Both the position numbers and the translations under genes were made by a program. Below, in pieces: positions 43,195 to 51,887 of a stretch of 64,000 bases of DNA (position 1 is its first letter; every line of letters begins with the position of its first letter). Below the pieces are notes generated by a model. It had not been told where the DNA came from. It ran no database searches and saw only the letters and a program-made list of their open reading frames with translations. Source of the stretch: Amphibiibacter pelophylacis (GTDB lineage Bacteria; Pseudomonadota; Gammaproteobacteria; Burkholderiales; Burkholderiaceae_C); NCBI RefSeq assembly GCF_037688875.1, contig NZ_JAWDIE010000009.1:67315-131314 (forward strand), given 5' to 3'.

Positions 43195-44334
43195 ATGACG
43201 ATTCTTTCTGCGATGCCGATGTCTTTCCGGCCTGTCACCCGCCGCGTGGCCACGGGTCTGCTGCTGTCTGGTCTGGTGCTGCTGGCGGCCTGCGGCCAGA
43301 AGGCGCCCGAGAGCCCGCCCGCAGCCGACGCGGCCAGCGCGGCCCAGCCCGCCCCCGCGCTCACAGTCACCACCACCCGGCTGGAAAGCGGCCAGTGGCC
43401 GATGCGGCTGACCGTGACTGGCAATGTGCTGCCCTGGCAGGAGGCCAGCGTGAGCTCTGAAGTGTCTGGCGTGACCGTTAGCCAGGTGCTGGTCCAGGTG
43501 GGCGACCGGGTGAAGAAGGGCCAGGAGCTGGCCCGCCTGGCGCCCACGGCGCTGGACAGCCAGCAGGCCCAGGCGCAGGCTGCGCTGGCCCAGGCGCAGG
43601 CGCAGGCCATGCAGGCCAGCAGCCAGGTCCGTCGCCTGAAGCCGCTGGTGCAGGAAAACTTCATCAGCAAAAGCCAGCTGGATAACGCCCTGGCGGCCGA
43701 GCGCTCGGCGCTGGCGGCGGTGCAGTCGGCGCAGGCCGCGCTGGCCGTGGCGCAGAACCGCAGCGCCCAGCGCGCCGTGGTCGCGCCGGACGAGGGCAGC
43801 ATCAGCGCCCGCAACATCGCGCCCGGCCAGGTCATCGCCGCCGGGCAGGAGCTGTTCCGCCTGATCCGCCAGAACCGCCTGGAATGGCAGGCGCAGGTGC
43901 CGTCCAGCGACCTGGCGCGCGTGCAGCCGGGTCAGCGCGTGGACATCCGCCTCTCCGAGGGCGGGGTGGTCAGCGGCGTGGTGCGCGAGCTGGCGCCCAC
44001 GGTGGACACCCGCACGCGCATGGGCCTGGCCTATGTGCGCCTGGAGCAGCCGCCCGCCACGCTGCGCTCGGGGCAGTTCGTGCAGGGCGACATCGAACTG
44101 GGCCAGGGCAGCGGCCAGACCCTGCCCGCCACCGCTTTGGTCCTGCGCGATGGCTACTATCACGCCTTCGTCGTCCAGCCGGACCAGCGCGTGCGCGATG
44201 TCAAGGTCGAGGTCGGCCAGACGCTGGGCGACCGCGTGCAGATCCTGTCCGGCATCGGGCCGCAGGACGCCGTGGTGGCCACGGGCACTGGCTTCATCGC
44301 CGATGGCGATGTCGTGCGCGTTGTGCAGAAATAA
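43195..44334 (+). CDS. RND efflux periplasmic adaptor (membrane fusion protein)
   Basis: A 379-residue HlyD/AcrA-type adaptor. The signal peptide has a lipobox (LVLLAACG), so it is anchored as a lipoprotein. The barrel-sandwich hybrid domain (VSSEVSGVTVSQVLVQVGDRVKKGQEL) flanks a coiled-coil of Ala/Gln-rich heptads (residues about 115-190). Then come VVAPDEGSISARNIAPGQVI and the beta-barrel VQPGQRVDIRLSEGG. It pairs with the permease 12 bp downstream. The ATG at 43195 or in-frame ATGs 6 or 8 codons later are possible. No outer-membrane factor gene is adjacent; TolC-like partners may be elsewhere. Confidence 0.92.
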   Translation: MTILSAMPMSFRPVTRRVATGLLLSGLVLLAACGQKAPESPPAADAASAAQPAPALTVTTTRLESGQWPMRLTVTGNVLPWQEASVSSEVSGVTVSQVLVQVGDRVKKGQELARLAPTALDSQQAQAQAALAQAQAQAMQASSQVRRLKPLVQENFISKSQLDNALAAERSALAAVQSAQAALAVAQNRSAQRAVVAPDEGSISARNIAPGQVIAAGQELFRLIRQNRLEWQAQVPSSDLARVQPGQRVDIRLSEGGVVSGVVRELAPTVDTRTRMGLAYVRLEQPPATLRSGQFVQGDIELGQGSGQTLPATALVLRDGYYHAFVVQPDQRVRDVKVEVGQTLGDRVQILSGIGPQDAVVATGTGFIADGDVVRVVQK

Positions 44335-44346
44335 AGCGGAGCGGCC

Positions 44347-47300
44347 ATGAATTTCTCCGCCTGGAGCATCCGCAACCCGATTCCGGCCATCATGCTGTTC
44401 ATCCTGCTGACGGCCATGGGCCTGGTCAGCTTCCAGCGCATGACGGTGCAGAACTTCCCCGACATCGAGCTGCCGGTGGTCACCGCCGTGGTGACCTGGC
44501 CGGGCGCCTCGCCGGGGCAGATGGAAACCGAGGTCACGCGCAAGATCGAAAACGCGGTGGCCAACCTGCAGGGCCTCAAGCACATCCACGGCCGCGCTTA
44601 CGACGGCGCGACCAGCGTGTCTGTCGAGTTTGACATTGCCAAGAACATCGACACCGCCGTGCAGGAGGTGCGCGACGCCGTGGCCGGTGTGCGCTCGACG
44701 CTGCCGGCCAACGCCAACGACCCGGTGGTCAGCAAGGTCACCTTTTCCAGCCAGCCCATCCTGACCTTCACGGTGTCGTCCAGCCGCATGGACGAGGCCG
44801 ATCTGTCCTGGTTTGTCGATGACACCATTTCGCGCACCCTGCTGGGCGTGCGCGGCGTGGGCAAGGTCAGCCGCGTGGGCGGAGTCAGCCGCGAGGTGCG
44901 CGTCGAGCTCGATTACGGCCGCATGAACGCGCTGGGCGCCACGGCCGCCGATGTCTCGCGCCGTCTGGCGCAGATCCAGCAGGACGGCTCGGCGGGCAAC
45001 GCCGAGCTGGGCACTTCGGCGCAGACCATCCGGCTGCTGGGCACGGTGAAAACGGCGGGCGAACTCGCCGCCCTGCCCATCACCCTGAGCGACGGGCGCA
45101 GCGTGCGCCTCTCGGACATCGCCACCGTGCGCGACACCGTGGCGCCGCGCACCATGGCCGCTTACATCGACGGCAAAAAGGCGGTGGCCTTCGAGGTGTC
45201 GCGCGCCAAGGGCTACGGCGAAATCGACGTGGCCGCGCGCGTCAACGCCGCGCTGGACGGCCTGAAAAAGCAGAACCCCGGGCTGGAGCTGACCGAGGCC
45301 TTCAACTTCGTTTACCCGGTCCAGGAGAATTACAGCGCCTCCATGCACCTGCTCTATGAGGGCGCGATCCTGGCGGTGCTGGTGGTGTGGATTTTCCTGC
45401 GCGACTGGCGTGCCACTTTTGTGGCGGCGGTGGCGCTGCCGCTGTCCATCATTCCGGCCTTCGCCGGGATGTATTTCATGGGTTTTTCGCTCAACATCCT
45501 GACGCTGCTGAGCCTGTCGCTGGTGGTTGGCATCCTGGTCGATGACGCCATCGTCGAGATCGAGAACATCGTGCGCCACCTGGGCATGGGCAAACCGCCG
45601 CTCGAAGCCGCGATGGAGGCCGCCGACGAAATCGGCATGGCGGTGATCGCGACCACCTTCACGCTGATCGCGGTTTTCCTGCCGACGGCCTTCATGGGCG
45701 GGATTCCGGGCAAGTTCTTCGTGCAGTTTGGCTGGACGGCGGCGATCGCGATTTTTGTCTCGCTGGTCGTGGCGCGCCTGATCACGCCCATGATGGCGGC
45801 CTACATGCTGCGCCCGCTCAAGCACGAGATGACCGACGGCTGGCTGATGAAGCGCTACCTGCGCGCCGCCGCCTGGTGTCTGAAGCACCGCGTGATCACC
45901 ATGATGGTGACGGCGGTGTTTTTTGTCGGCAGCCTGGCGCTGGCCGGGACGCTGCAGACCGGCTTCATCCCGGGGGATGACGCCTCGCAGTCGCAGGTGT
46001 CGATCGAGCTGCCGCCCGGCAGCACCTTCGCGCAGACCGAGGCACTGGCGCTGCGCACGCGCGATCTGGTCCAGACCAACCCGTATGTGACGCGCGTTTA
46101 CACCGCCATCGGCGGCGGCGCGGCGGGGGGCGATCCCTTTGCCAGCCAGGCGGGCGATGTGCGCAAGGCCACGCTGACGGTGCAGCTCAAGCAGCGCAGC
46201 GAGCGCGGCGGCGTGCGCAAGCAGGCCATCGAGAAGCAGCTGCGCGAGCTGATGCACCAGGTGCCCGGCGTGCGCTACCGCGTCGGTCTGGCCGACAACT
46301 CGTCCAAATACCAGCTGGTGCTGCAAAGCGAGAACGGCGAGCAGCTGCTGGCCCACGCGCAGACAGTCGAGAAAGAGCTGCGCTCGGTGCCCGGCATCGG
46401 CAGCGTCACCTCCAGCGCCAGCCTGCTGCGGCCCGAGCTGCTGATCCGTCCCGATTTCAACCGCATGGCGGCGGCGGGCGTCACTTCGGCGGCGGTGGCC
46501 GACACGGTGCGTGTGGCCACGGCGGGCGATTTTGACCAGGCGCTGGCCAAGCTGAACGTGTCGCAGCGCCAGATTCCGGTCGTGGTGCGCCTGCCCGACG
46601 CCGACCGCAAAAACCTGGATCACATCAAGGGTCTGCTGGTGCCGGGCAGCGGCGGGCCGGTGGCGCTGGAGAACTTCGCCGACGTGTCGCTGGGCTCGGG
46701 CCCGCAGCAGATCGAGCGGCTGGATCGCTCGCGCCGCGTGCAGTTCGACATCGAGCTCAACGGTCAGCCGTTGGGTGTGGTCAGCAAGGCGGTCAGCAAA
46801 CTGCCGTCGGTGGCGCAGCTGCCGCCGGGCATCCACCAGATCAACATCGGCGACGCCGAGGCCATGGCCGAGCTCTTCGCCAGCTTTGGTCTGGCGATGC
46901 TGACGGGCGTGTTCTGCATCTATGTGGTGCTGGTGCTGCTGTTCAAGGAATTCTTCCAGCCCGCGACCATCCTGTCGGCGCTGGTGCTGTCGGTGCCCGG
47001 CGCCATGCTGGCGCTGTGGCTGACGCGGTCCAGCATCTCCATGCCCGCGCTGATCGGCCTGATCATGCTGATGGGCATTGCCACCAAGAACTCCATCCTG
47101 CTGGTGGAGTACGCCATCGTGGCGCGGCGCGATCACCACCTGTCACGCTGGGACGCGCTGCTGGACGCCTGCCACAAGCGCGCGCGCCCCATCGTGATGA
47201 CGACCATCGCCATGGGCGCGGGCATGCTGCCGGTGGCGCTGGGCATAGGCTCGGACGGCAGTTTCCGTGGGCCCATGGCCATCGTGGTGATCGGCGGGCT

Positions 47301-47427
47301 GATCACGTCCACTTTCCTGAGCCTGCTGGTGGTGCCGGTGGTGTTCACCTATGTGGACGATGTCATCCGCCTGCTGGAGCGGCTGGTGCGTCGGCGCAAG
47401 GCCCCCGCGCCCAGCCCCGGCCACTGA
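44347..47427 (+). CDS. RND multidrug/solute efflux permease
   Basis: A 1026-residue inner-membrane proton antiporter with twelve predicted helices and two large periplasmic loops. It begins FSAWSIRNPIPAIMLFILLTAMGLVSF. The proton-relay aspartates are in helix 4 (VVGILVDDAIVEIENIVRH), followed by FLPTAFMGGIPGKFFVQFGW and, in the second half, LIGLIMLMGIATKNSILLVEYA. It is more like the short AcrB/MdtB-type carriers than HAE1 drug pumps, but the substrate is not readable. Translated with its adaptor; the hydrolase-like gene follows 9 bp later. Confidence 0.95.
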   Translation: MNFSAWSIRNPIPAIMLFILLTAMGLVSFQRMTVQNFPDIELPVVTAVVTWPGASPGQMETEVTRKIENAVANLQGLKHIHGRAYDGATSVSVEFDIAKNIDTAVQEVRDAVAGVRSTLPANANDPVVSKVTFSSQPILTFTVSSSRMDEADLSWFVDDTISRTLLGVRGVGKVSRVGGVSREVRVELDYGRMNALGATAADVSRRLAQIQQDGSAGNAELGTSAQTIRLLGTVKTAGELAALPITLSDGRSVRLSDIATVRDTVAPRTMAAYIDGKKAVAFEVSRAKGYGEIDVAARVNAALDGLKKQNPGLELTEAFNFVYPVQENYSASMHLLYEGAILAVLVVWIFLRDWRATFVAAVALPLSIIPAFAGMYFMGFSLNILTLLSLSLVVGILVDDAIVEIENIVRHLGMGKPPLEAAMEAADEIGMAVIATTFTLIAVFLPTAFMGGIPGKFFVQFGWTAAIAIFVSLVVARLITPMMAAYMLRPLKHEMTDGWLMKRYLRAAAWCLKHRVITMMVTAVFFVGSLALAGTLQTGFIPGDDASQSQVSIELPPGSTFAQTEALALRTRDLVQTNPYVTRVYTAIGGGAAGGDPFASQAGDVRKATLTVQLKQRSERGGVRKQAIEKQLRELMHQVPGVRYRVGLADNSSKYQLVLQSENGEQLLAHAQTVEKELRSVPGIGSVTSSASLLRPELLIRPDFNRMAAAGVTSAAVADTVRVATAGDFDQALAKLNVSQRQIPVVVRLPDADRKNLDHIKGLLVPGSGGPVALENFADVSLGSGPQQIERLDRSRRVQFDIELNGQPLGVVSKAVSKLPSVAQLPPGIHQINIGDAEAMAELFASFGLAMLTGVFCIYVVLVLLFKEFFQPATILSALVLSVPGAMLALWLTRSSISMPALIGLIMLMGIATKNSILLVEYAIVARRDHHLSRWDALLDACHKRARPIVMTTIAMGAGMLPVALGIGSDGSFRGPMAIVVIGGLITSTFLSLLVVPVVFTYVDDVIRLLERLVRRRKAPAPSPGH

Positions 47428-47436
47428 GGCGGGCGC

Positions 47437-48345
47437 ATGCTGCGCCGTCTGCTGGGCCTGCTGATCGCTGCGCTGGCGCTGTCGGTGGGCTTTTATCAGG
47501 CGCCCGACCGGCCGCTGTCCTGGCTGATCCAGCCCTGGGCGCTGCCGCCGTCGCAGTTTGAGGAGATCCAGGGCGTGCTCACGCACGAGCGCGATCAGGG
47601 CCGCACCGGCGCGCCCACCCTGCTGCTGCTGGCCGACTGGGGCTCCAGCCTGCATGAGTGGGACCGCGTGTCGCGTACGCTGCGCGACAGCCTGCGCGTG
47701 GTCAGCGTCGATCTGCCGGGCAGCGGCCTGAGCGATCCGGCGCCCGGTGCCCAGTACAGTGTTCAGGACCAGGCCCGCTGGCTGGCGGCCTACATCCGGG
47801 ATCGCCGGCTGGGGCCGGTCTGGCTGGTGGCGCATGGTCTGAGCGCGGACACCGCCTGGGCGCTGGCCCAGAACGAGCCCGCGCTGGTGCGCGGCCTGCT
47901 GCTGGAGACGCCGTTGCCGCGTGACGCCTCCGGCCACCTGCTGTCCGCGCCCTGGCTGCCCTGGGTCGATGTGCCGGTGCTGGACACGCTGTCGCGCTGG
48001 GTGCTGCCGCTGCCGCTGGTTGAGCGCGCTGTGACCGCCCGCTTTGGCGGCCGCCCACCCCCCGTTGGTCTGGCCCAGCGCACCTATGACATCCTGCTGC
48101 GCGAAGGCCACCGCGAGGCTTTGACCGAGCGCTGGCGCCAGCAGCGCGAGCTGCCGCCCGGTGGCCCCGCGCCCGCGCTGGGCTCCCGCTGCCTGGTCCG
48201 CCAGGAGGCATCCACCCCGCTGGCGCAGCTCGCCCGCTTTGGCGGCTGCGGCTTCGAGCCCACCCCCACGGGCGCGTGGGACTGGCACGAACTCGACCCC
48301 GAGGCCTTCGTGCTGGCGGTGCGGCGGTGGGTGGGGCAGAAGTAA
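47437..48345 (+). CDS. Degenerate alpha/beta-hydrolase-like membrane-anchored protein
   Basis: 302 residues. An N-terminal hydrophobic segment (LLGLLIAALALSVGFYQ) is likely a membrane anchor. The fold is that of an alpha/beta hydrolase (RVVSVDLPGSGLSDPAPG is the typical strand-turn). The nucleophile elbow usually reads VGHSLGG but here is VAHGLSA, the oxyanion HG is replaced (LLLADWGSS), and the acid loop reads VRQEAST. The classical triad is therefore not evident. It may be a non-catalytic partner or use shifted residues. It sits 9 bp after the RND permease and is probably cotranscribed. Confidence 0.75.
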   Translation: MLRRLLGLLIAALALSVGFYQAPDRPLSWLIQPWALPPSQFEEIQGVLTHERDQGRTGAPTLLLLADWGSSLHEWDRVSRTLRDSLRVVSVDLPGSGLSDPAPGAQYSVQDQARWLAAYIRDRRLGPVWLVAHGLSADTAWALAQNEPALVRGLLLETPLPRDASGHLLSAPWLPWVDVPVLDTLSRWVLPLPLVERAVTARFGGRPPPVGLAQRTYDILLREGHREALTERWRQQRELPPGGPAPALGSRCLVRQEASTPLAQLARFGGCGFEPTPTGAWDWHELDPEAFVLAVRRWVGQK

Positions 48346-48390
48346 GCGATCCCGGTCCTGTTTGTATCGCAGATGAAATACACTGCTCTG

Positions 48391-48672
48391 ATGAAAACCG
48401 CCAGTCTCCCCCCTGTCCGTGTGGCCCCCGAGTTACGACGCGATCTTGAGAGCGTTCTGCAGCAGGGTGAAACGCTGTCCCAGCTGGTTGAATGCGCCGT
48501 GCGCAGTGTCGTCGAGCAGCGCAGGCACCATGCGGAGTTCGTGCGCCGTGGCCTCGCTTCGATTCAGGACGCGCAGCGCACCGGCAGCAGCATTCCTGCC
48601 GAGACGGTGCTGGCTGGTCTGGAGGCCAGGCTGGAAACGGCCCGGGCCGGACTGCCAGCCCGGCGCAGCTGA
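48391..48672 (+). CDS. ParD/YlcI-YnfO-like antitoxin
   Basis: A 93-residue small protein: an N-terminal ribbon-helix-helix-like part (PPVRVAPELRRDLESVLQQGETLSQLVECAVRSVVEQRR) followed by a helical tail with SIPAETVLAGLEARL. It overlaps the toxin-like gene by TGATG, as usual in TA pairs. The ATG at 48391 is preferred for fit; an ATG six codons earlier exists. Neither has a Shine-Dalgarno. A TACACT box at 48379-48384 places a transcription start at or near 48391, so the message could be leaderless. Confidence 0.7.
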   Translation: MKTASLPPVRVAPELRRDLESVLQQGETLSQLVECAVRSVVEQRRHHAEFVRRGLASIQDAQRTGSSIPAETVLAGLEARLETARAGLPARRS

Positions 48673-48989
48673 TGGCCTACCGGGTCACGTTCAGTGCTGG
48701 GGCAGCCCGGGACCTGGAGGCGCTTTTTGATTTTGCGCTGCAGCGCGAACTGGACAGCGACACCGGCGATCTGGACATCCCTGCGCGCGCTATTCAGGCC
48801 ATCCGGGAGGGCATCGCTTTTTTGCAGACTTCGCCGTTTTCCTGTCGCAAGGCGGGCGACAGCGCCTTTCTGCGCGAGCTGATCATCCCGTTTGGCCAGA
48901 CGGGCTACGTGGCACTGTTCGAGATTGTGGACAGCCGCACGGTCATCATCGGCGCGGTACGCCATCAGCGCGAAGCCGATTACTACTGA
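48672..48989 (+). CDS. ParE/RelE-superfamily toxin
   Basis: A 105-residue RelE/ParE-fold protein: YRVTFSAGAARDLEALFDFALQ, then AIRAIREGIAFLQTSPFSCRKAG-like helical segment, FLRELIIPFGQTGYVALFEIVDSRTVIIGAVRHQREADYY. The C-terminal VRHQRE.DYY is a ParE hallmark; ParE proteins poison DNA gyrase. Overlap with the antitoxin gene couples translation. There is no sign of a frameshift; the activity is unproven. Confidence 0.8.
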   Translation: MAYRVTFSAGAARDLEALFDFALQRELDSDTGDLDIPARAIQAIREGIAFLQTSPFSCRKAGDSAFLRELIIPFGQTGYVALFEIVDSRTVIIGAVRHQREADYY

Positions 48990-49038
48990 GCGGCAGATCG
49001 GAGCCTGAATCCGGGTGTGCCCAGGTCAGGAACCAGCC

Positions 49039-50115
49039 TCAAATCCGGTGCATCACCCCCGCCGCGCCTGTCGAGCGCAGGTGACCCAGCACTTTGGCGG
49101 CGATCTGGTCCAGCGGCAGGACCTCGTTGGCGGCACCCGCAGCAATGGCTTCCTTGGGCATGCCAAAGACCACGCAGCTGGCCTCGTCCTGGCAGATGTT
49201 GTAGGCGCCCGCCGTGCGCATTTCGGCCATCGCCTTGGCGCCGTCGCCGCCCATGCCGGTCAGCATGATGCCGATGGCGTTGCGCCCGACCACGCGGGCG
49301 GCCGACTGGAACAGCACTTCCACCGACGGTTTGTGGCGGTTGACGGGCTCGCCGTCGCGCACCCGCGCCAGATAGTTGGCGCCCGAGCGCTCGACGCTGA
49401 AATGCATCCCGCCCGGCGCGATGTAGGCGCAGCCCGGCAGCAGGCGCTCGCCGTCGGCAGCTTCCTTGACACGGATGCGGCACAGCCCGTCCAGGCGCTG
49501 CGCGTAGCTGCGCGTGAAGCCCGGCGGCATGTGCTGGGTGATGGCGATGGCCGGGCAGTCGGCCGGCATGTTGATCAGCACGTCCTTGGTGGCCTCGGTG
49601 CCGCCGGTGGAGGCGCCGATGAAAATGATTTTCTCGGTGGACAGCCGCCCCAGTGGCGCACCGGCCGCCTGCACGGGCGCAGCAGCGGGCGGCAGGTGGC
49701 TGACGCGGCGCACGCGCGCGCGCGCAGCGATGCGGATCTTGTCGGTGATCTCCTGCCCCAGCGCCTGCATCCCGGCGGCCAGGCCCAGCTTGGGTTTGGC
49801 GACGAAATCCACCGCGCCCAGCTCCAGCGCCTTCATGGTGACTTCGGCGCCGCGCTCGGTCAGCGTGGACACCATCACCACCGGCATGGGCCGCAGCCGC
49901 ATCAGCTTGCCCAGGAAGTCGATGCCGTCCATTTTGGGCATTTCCACGTCCAGCGTGATGACGTCGGGGTTGAGCGCACGGATCATCTCCCGCGCCTGCA
50001 GCGGATCGGCGGCGGCGCCGATGCACGTCATGTCGGCGCAGCGGTTGATGATGTCGGTCAGCAGGGATCGGATCAGGGCGGAATCATCCACCACCACCAC
50101 TCGGATTTTGCTCAT
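49039..50115 (-). CDS. cheB: Chemotaxis response regulator, protein-glutamate methylesterase/deamidase
   Basis: 358 residues. The receiver domain has VVVVDDSALIR and the phospho-acceptor D56 in VITLDVEMPKMDG. The C-terminal methylesterase domain has the triad Ser in FIGASTGGTEA, His in TQHMPPGFT and Asp in IMLTGMGGDGA. It removes methyl groups from receptors and deamidates glutamines when phosphorylated by CheA. It follows cheD by 22 bp. No cheA, cheW or receptor gene is adjacent. Confidence 0.97.
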   Translation of the reverse strand: MSKIRVVVVDDSALIRSLLTDIINRCADMTCIGAAADPLQAREMIRALNPDVITLDVEMPKMDGIDFLGKLMRLRPMPVVMVSTLTERGAEVTMKALELGAVDFVAKPKLGLAAGMQALGQEITDKIRIAARARVRRVSHLPPAAAPVQAAGAPLGRLSTEKIIFIGASTGGTEATKDVLINMPADCPAIAITQHMPPGFTRSYAQRLDGLCRIRVKEAADGERLLPGCAYIAPGGMHFSVERSGANYLARVRDGEPVNRHKPSVEVLFQSAARVVGRNAIGIMLTGMGGDGAKAMAEMRTAGAYNICQDEASCVVFGMPKEAIAAGAANEVLPLDQIAAKVLGHLRSTGAAGVMHRI

Positions 50116-50137
50116 GCGGTTTCCTTGTCGCGCGCGT

Positions 50138-50785
50138 TCAGAACAGGTCCACTGTTCCGCCGCGCGCCGTCTGGGTCTGGGCCACCTGGCGCAGGGCAGC
50201 GCGGTCCTGCTCGGCGACCGTGGTCGAATAGGTGGGCTGCAGGCGCTTCACCATGGCCTTGCCGCTGGCGGGCAGGAAGCAGACCTTGCGCGGGTAAATG
50301 TCCATCACGTCCTGCGACACGATGGGGATGCGTTCTGTCTTGAGGTAATTGATGACGAACTCGGTGTTGGTCTTGCCCACGTTCATGCTGTTCATGCCCT
50401 GGATGACGGCGGCGCCGCCAAAGACCTTGGCCTCCATGGTGCTGCGGTTGGCGCCCATCTTGATCAGTTCGTTGATCAGCAGCTCCATGGCGTAGGAGCC
50501 ATAGCGCCCCACGCCCGCCGTCTGGCTGTCGCCCGATTCGGGCAGCAGGAAGTGGTTCATGCCGCCCACGCGCATCTGTTTGTCCCAGATGCAGGCGGCG
50601 ATGCACGAGCCCAGCGTGGTCATGATGAGAATATCTTCGCGGTCGACAAAGTACTCGCCGGGCAGGACCTTGACGGTGTCCTTGCGGAAAAAGGTGTCGT
50701 AATAAAAGAAGCTCGCCTGGCCAGGCCGCGAGGGCCGGGCGCGCAGGGCATCAAGCCGGGAGTTGCTGGAGAGGGTCTGCGACAT
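50138..50785 (-). CDS. cheD: Chemoreceptor glutamine deamidase
   Basis: 215 residues. Family motifs are FFRKDTVKVLPGEYFV, the catalytic cysteine/His region TTLGSCIAACIWDKQMRVGGMNHFLLPES, and KVFGGAAVIQGM. CheD deamidates receptor glutamines and in some bacteria aids CheC. The ATG at 50785 (MSQTLSSN) is the best fit; a longer in-frame extension lacks family resemblance. Middle gene of cheR-cheD-cheB. Confidence 0.95.
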   Translation of the reverse strand: MSQTLSSNSRLDALRARPSRPGQASFFYYDTFFRKDTVKVLPGEYFVDREDILIMTTLGSCIAACIWDKQMRVGGMNHFLLPESGDSQTAGVGRYGSYAMELLINELIKMGANRSTMEAKVFGGAAVIQGMNSMNVGKTNTEFVINYLKTERIPIVSQDVMDIYPRKVCFLPASGKAMVKRLQPTYSTTVAEQDRAALRQVAQTQTARGGTVDLF

Positions 50786-50822
50786 AAAAGCCTTGGTCGG
50801 TGCGTCTGGGGGCCCGGCGGGC

Positions 50823-51677
50823 TCACACCCGCTCGTAGATCGTCTTGCCACGCAACCGGAAAAGGTCGGTCGCATCGGTGAAGTTTTCGGAATGCCCGAC
50901 GAAGAGCAAACCCCCCGGCTTCATCTGTCCGTGCAGATTGCGCAGGACTTCACGCTGTGTGCGCTCGTCGAAGTAGATCATCACGTTGCGGCAGAAGATC
51001 ATGTCGAAGGGTTCGCCGCGCGGCCACGTGCCGCTGATCAGGTTGAAGGGGCGGAATTCGATCATGCGCGCCAGATCGGGCTTGACGCGCATGCGGCCCT
51101 CGTTGCCACGCACGCCTTTCAGGAAGAACTGGTGCATGCGCTGCGCCGACAGCCCGCGCGGGTTGACCGGATACACGCCGCTGCGCGCCGTGGCCAGCAC
51201 CTGGGTGTCGATGTCGGTGGCGACGATGCGGGCCTGCGCGCGCACGCCCAGCGTTTCGGCGATGACCATGGCCAGCGAATAAGGCTCCTCGCCCGTGGAC
51301 GCCGCGCAGCACCACAGTCGCAGCGGTCCTGTCCATTTGGACAGCGCGTCGTGCAGCGCGTGGAAGTGGTGCTCTTCGCGGAAAAACGCCGTCAGGTTGG
51401 TCGTCAGCGCGTTGGTGAACTGCTCGAACTCGGCCTGTCCGGCGCCGCTTTCCAGGAAGTTCAGATACTCGCTGAAACTGGTGTGGCCGGTTTCCTTCAG
51501 GCGCCGCGTCAGGCGGCTGAAGACCATGGCATGCTTGCCCTCGTGCAGCGAGATGCCCGCGCGCTGGTAGATCAGCTGGCGGATGCGCGTGAACTCGCTT
51601 TGCGTCATTTCCAGCGTCGACGCCGACACCAGCGGCCCTGCTGGAGCCGCTTCCTGCCTCTGTGTCCCGAGCATCAT
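50823..51677 (-). CDS. cheR: Chemotaxis protein methyltransferase
   Basis: 284 residues. An N-terminal helical domain precedes the SAM-binding core: LTTNLTAFFREEHHF, LRLWCCAASTGEEPYSLAMVIAE, IVATDIDTQVLATARSGVYP, FDMIFCRNVMIYFDE, and GGLLFVGHSENF. It methylates glutamates on chemoreceptors. First gene of the cheR-cheD-cheB unit, diverging from the GGDEF gene. Confidence 0.96.
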   Translation of the reverse strand: MMLGTQRQEAAPAGPLVSASTLEMTQSEFTRIRQLIYQRAGISLHEGKHAMVFSRLTRRLKETGHTSFSEYLNFLESGAGQAEFEQFTNALTTNLTAFFREEHHFHALHDALSKWTGPLRLWCCAASTGEEPYSLAMVIAETLGVRAQARIVATDIDTQVLATARSGVYPVNPRGLSAQRMHQFFLKGVRGNEGRMRVKPDLARMIEFRPFNLISGTWPRGEPFDMIFCRNVMIYFDERTQREVLRNLHGQMKPGGLLFVGHSENFTDATDLFRLRGKTIYERV

Positions 51678-51887
51678 GGCAAATCAACCTTGACTGATGA
51701 GTTTTGTGGTCTGGTCGGTCCATAAGACCGCATCACAGTATGTCGGCAAGGAAACGGCTGCAAGCAGGAATATGATGACGCTTTCAGGCACTGTTCCCCC
51801 CATTCAGCCCTGGAGCGGCCTCCTAAACTGGTTGCCTGGTACAGACTCTGGGCCGTGCCCCGTTTTTCGCAGCAAGCTTCACACACC

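Noticed and set aside
42979..47139. A 1386-codon open frame antisense to the RND adaptor and permease genes
   Set aside because: High-GC third-position bias keeps the opposite frame open. Its translation is His/Arg/Gln-rich with no domain, and the plus-strand genes are fully convincing.
51678..51800. sigma28-type flagellar promoter before cheR
   Set aside because: A GCCGACAT resembles the -10 (GCCGATAA), but there is no TAAA at the right distance.
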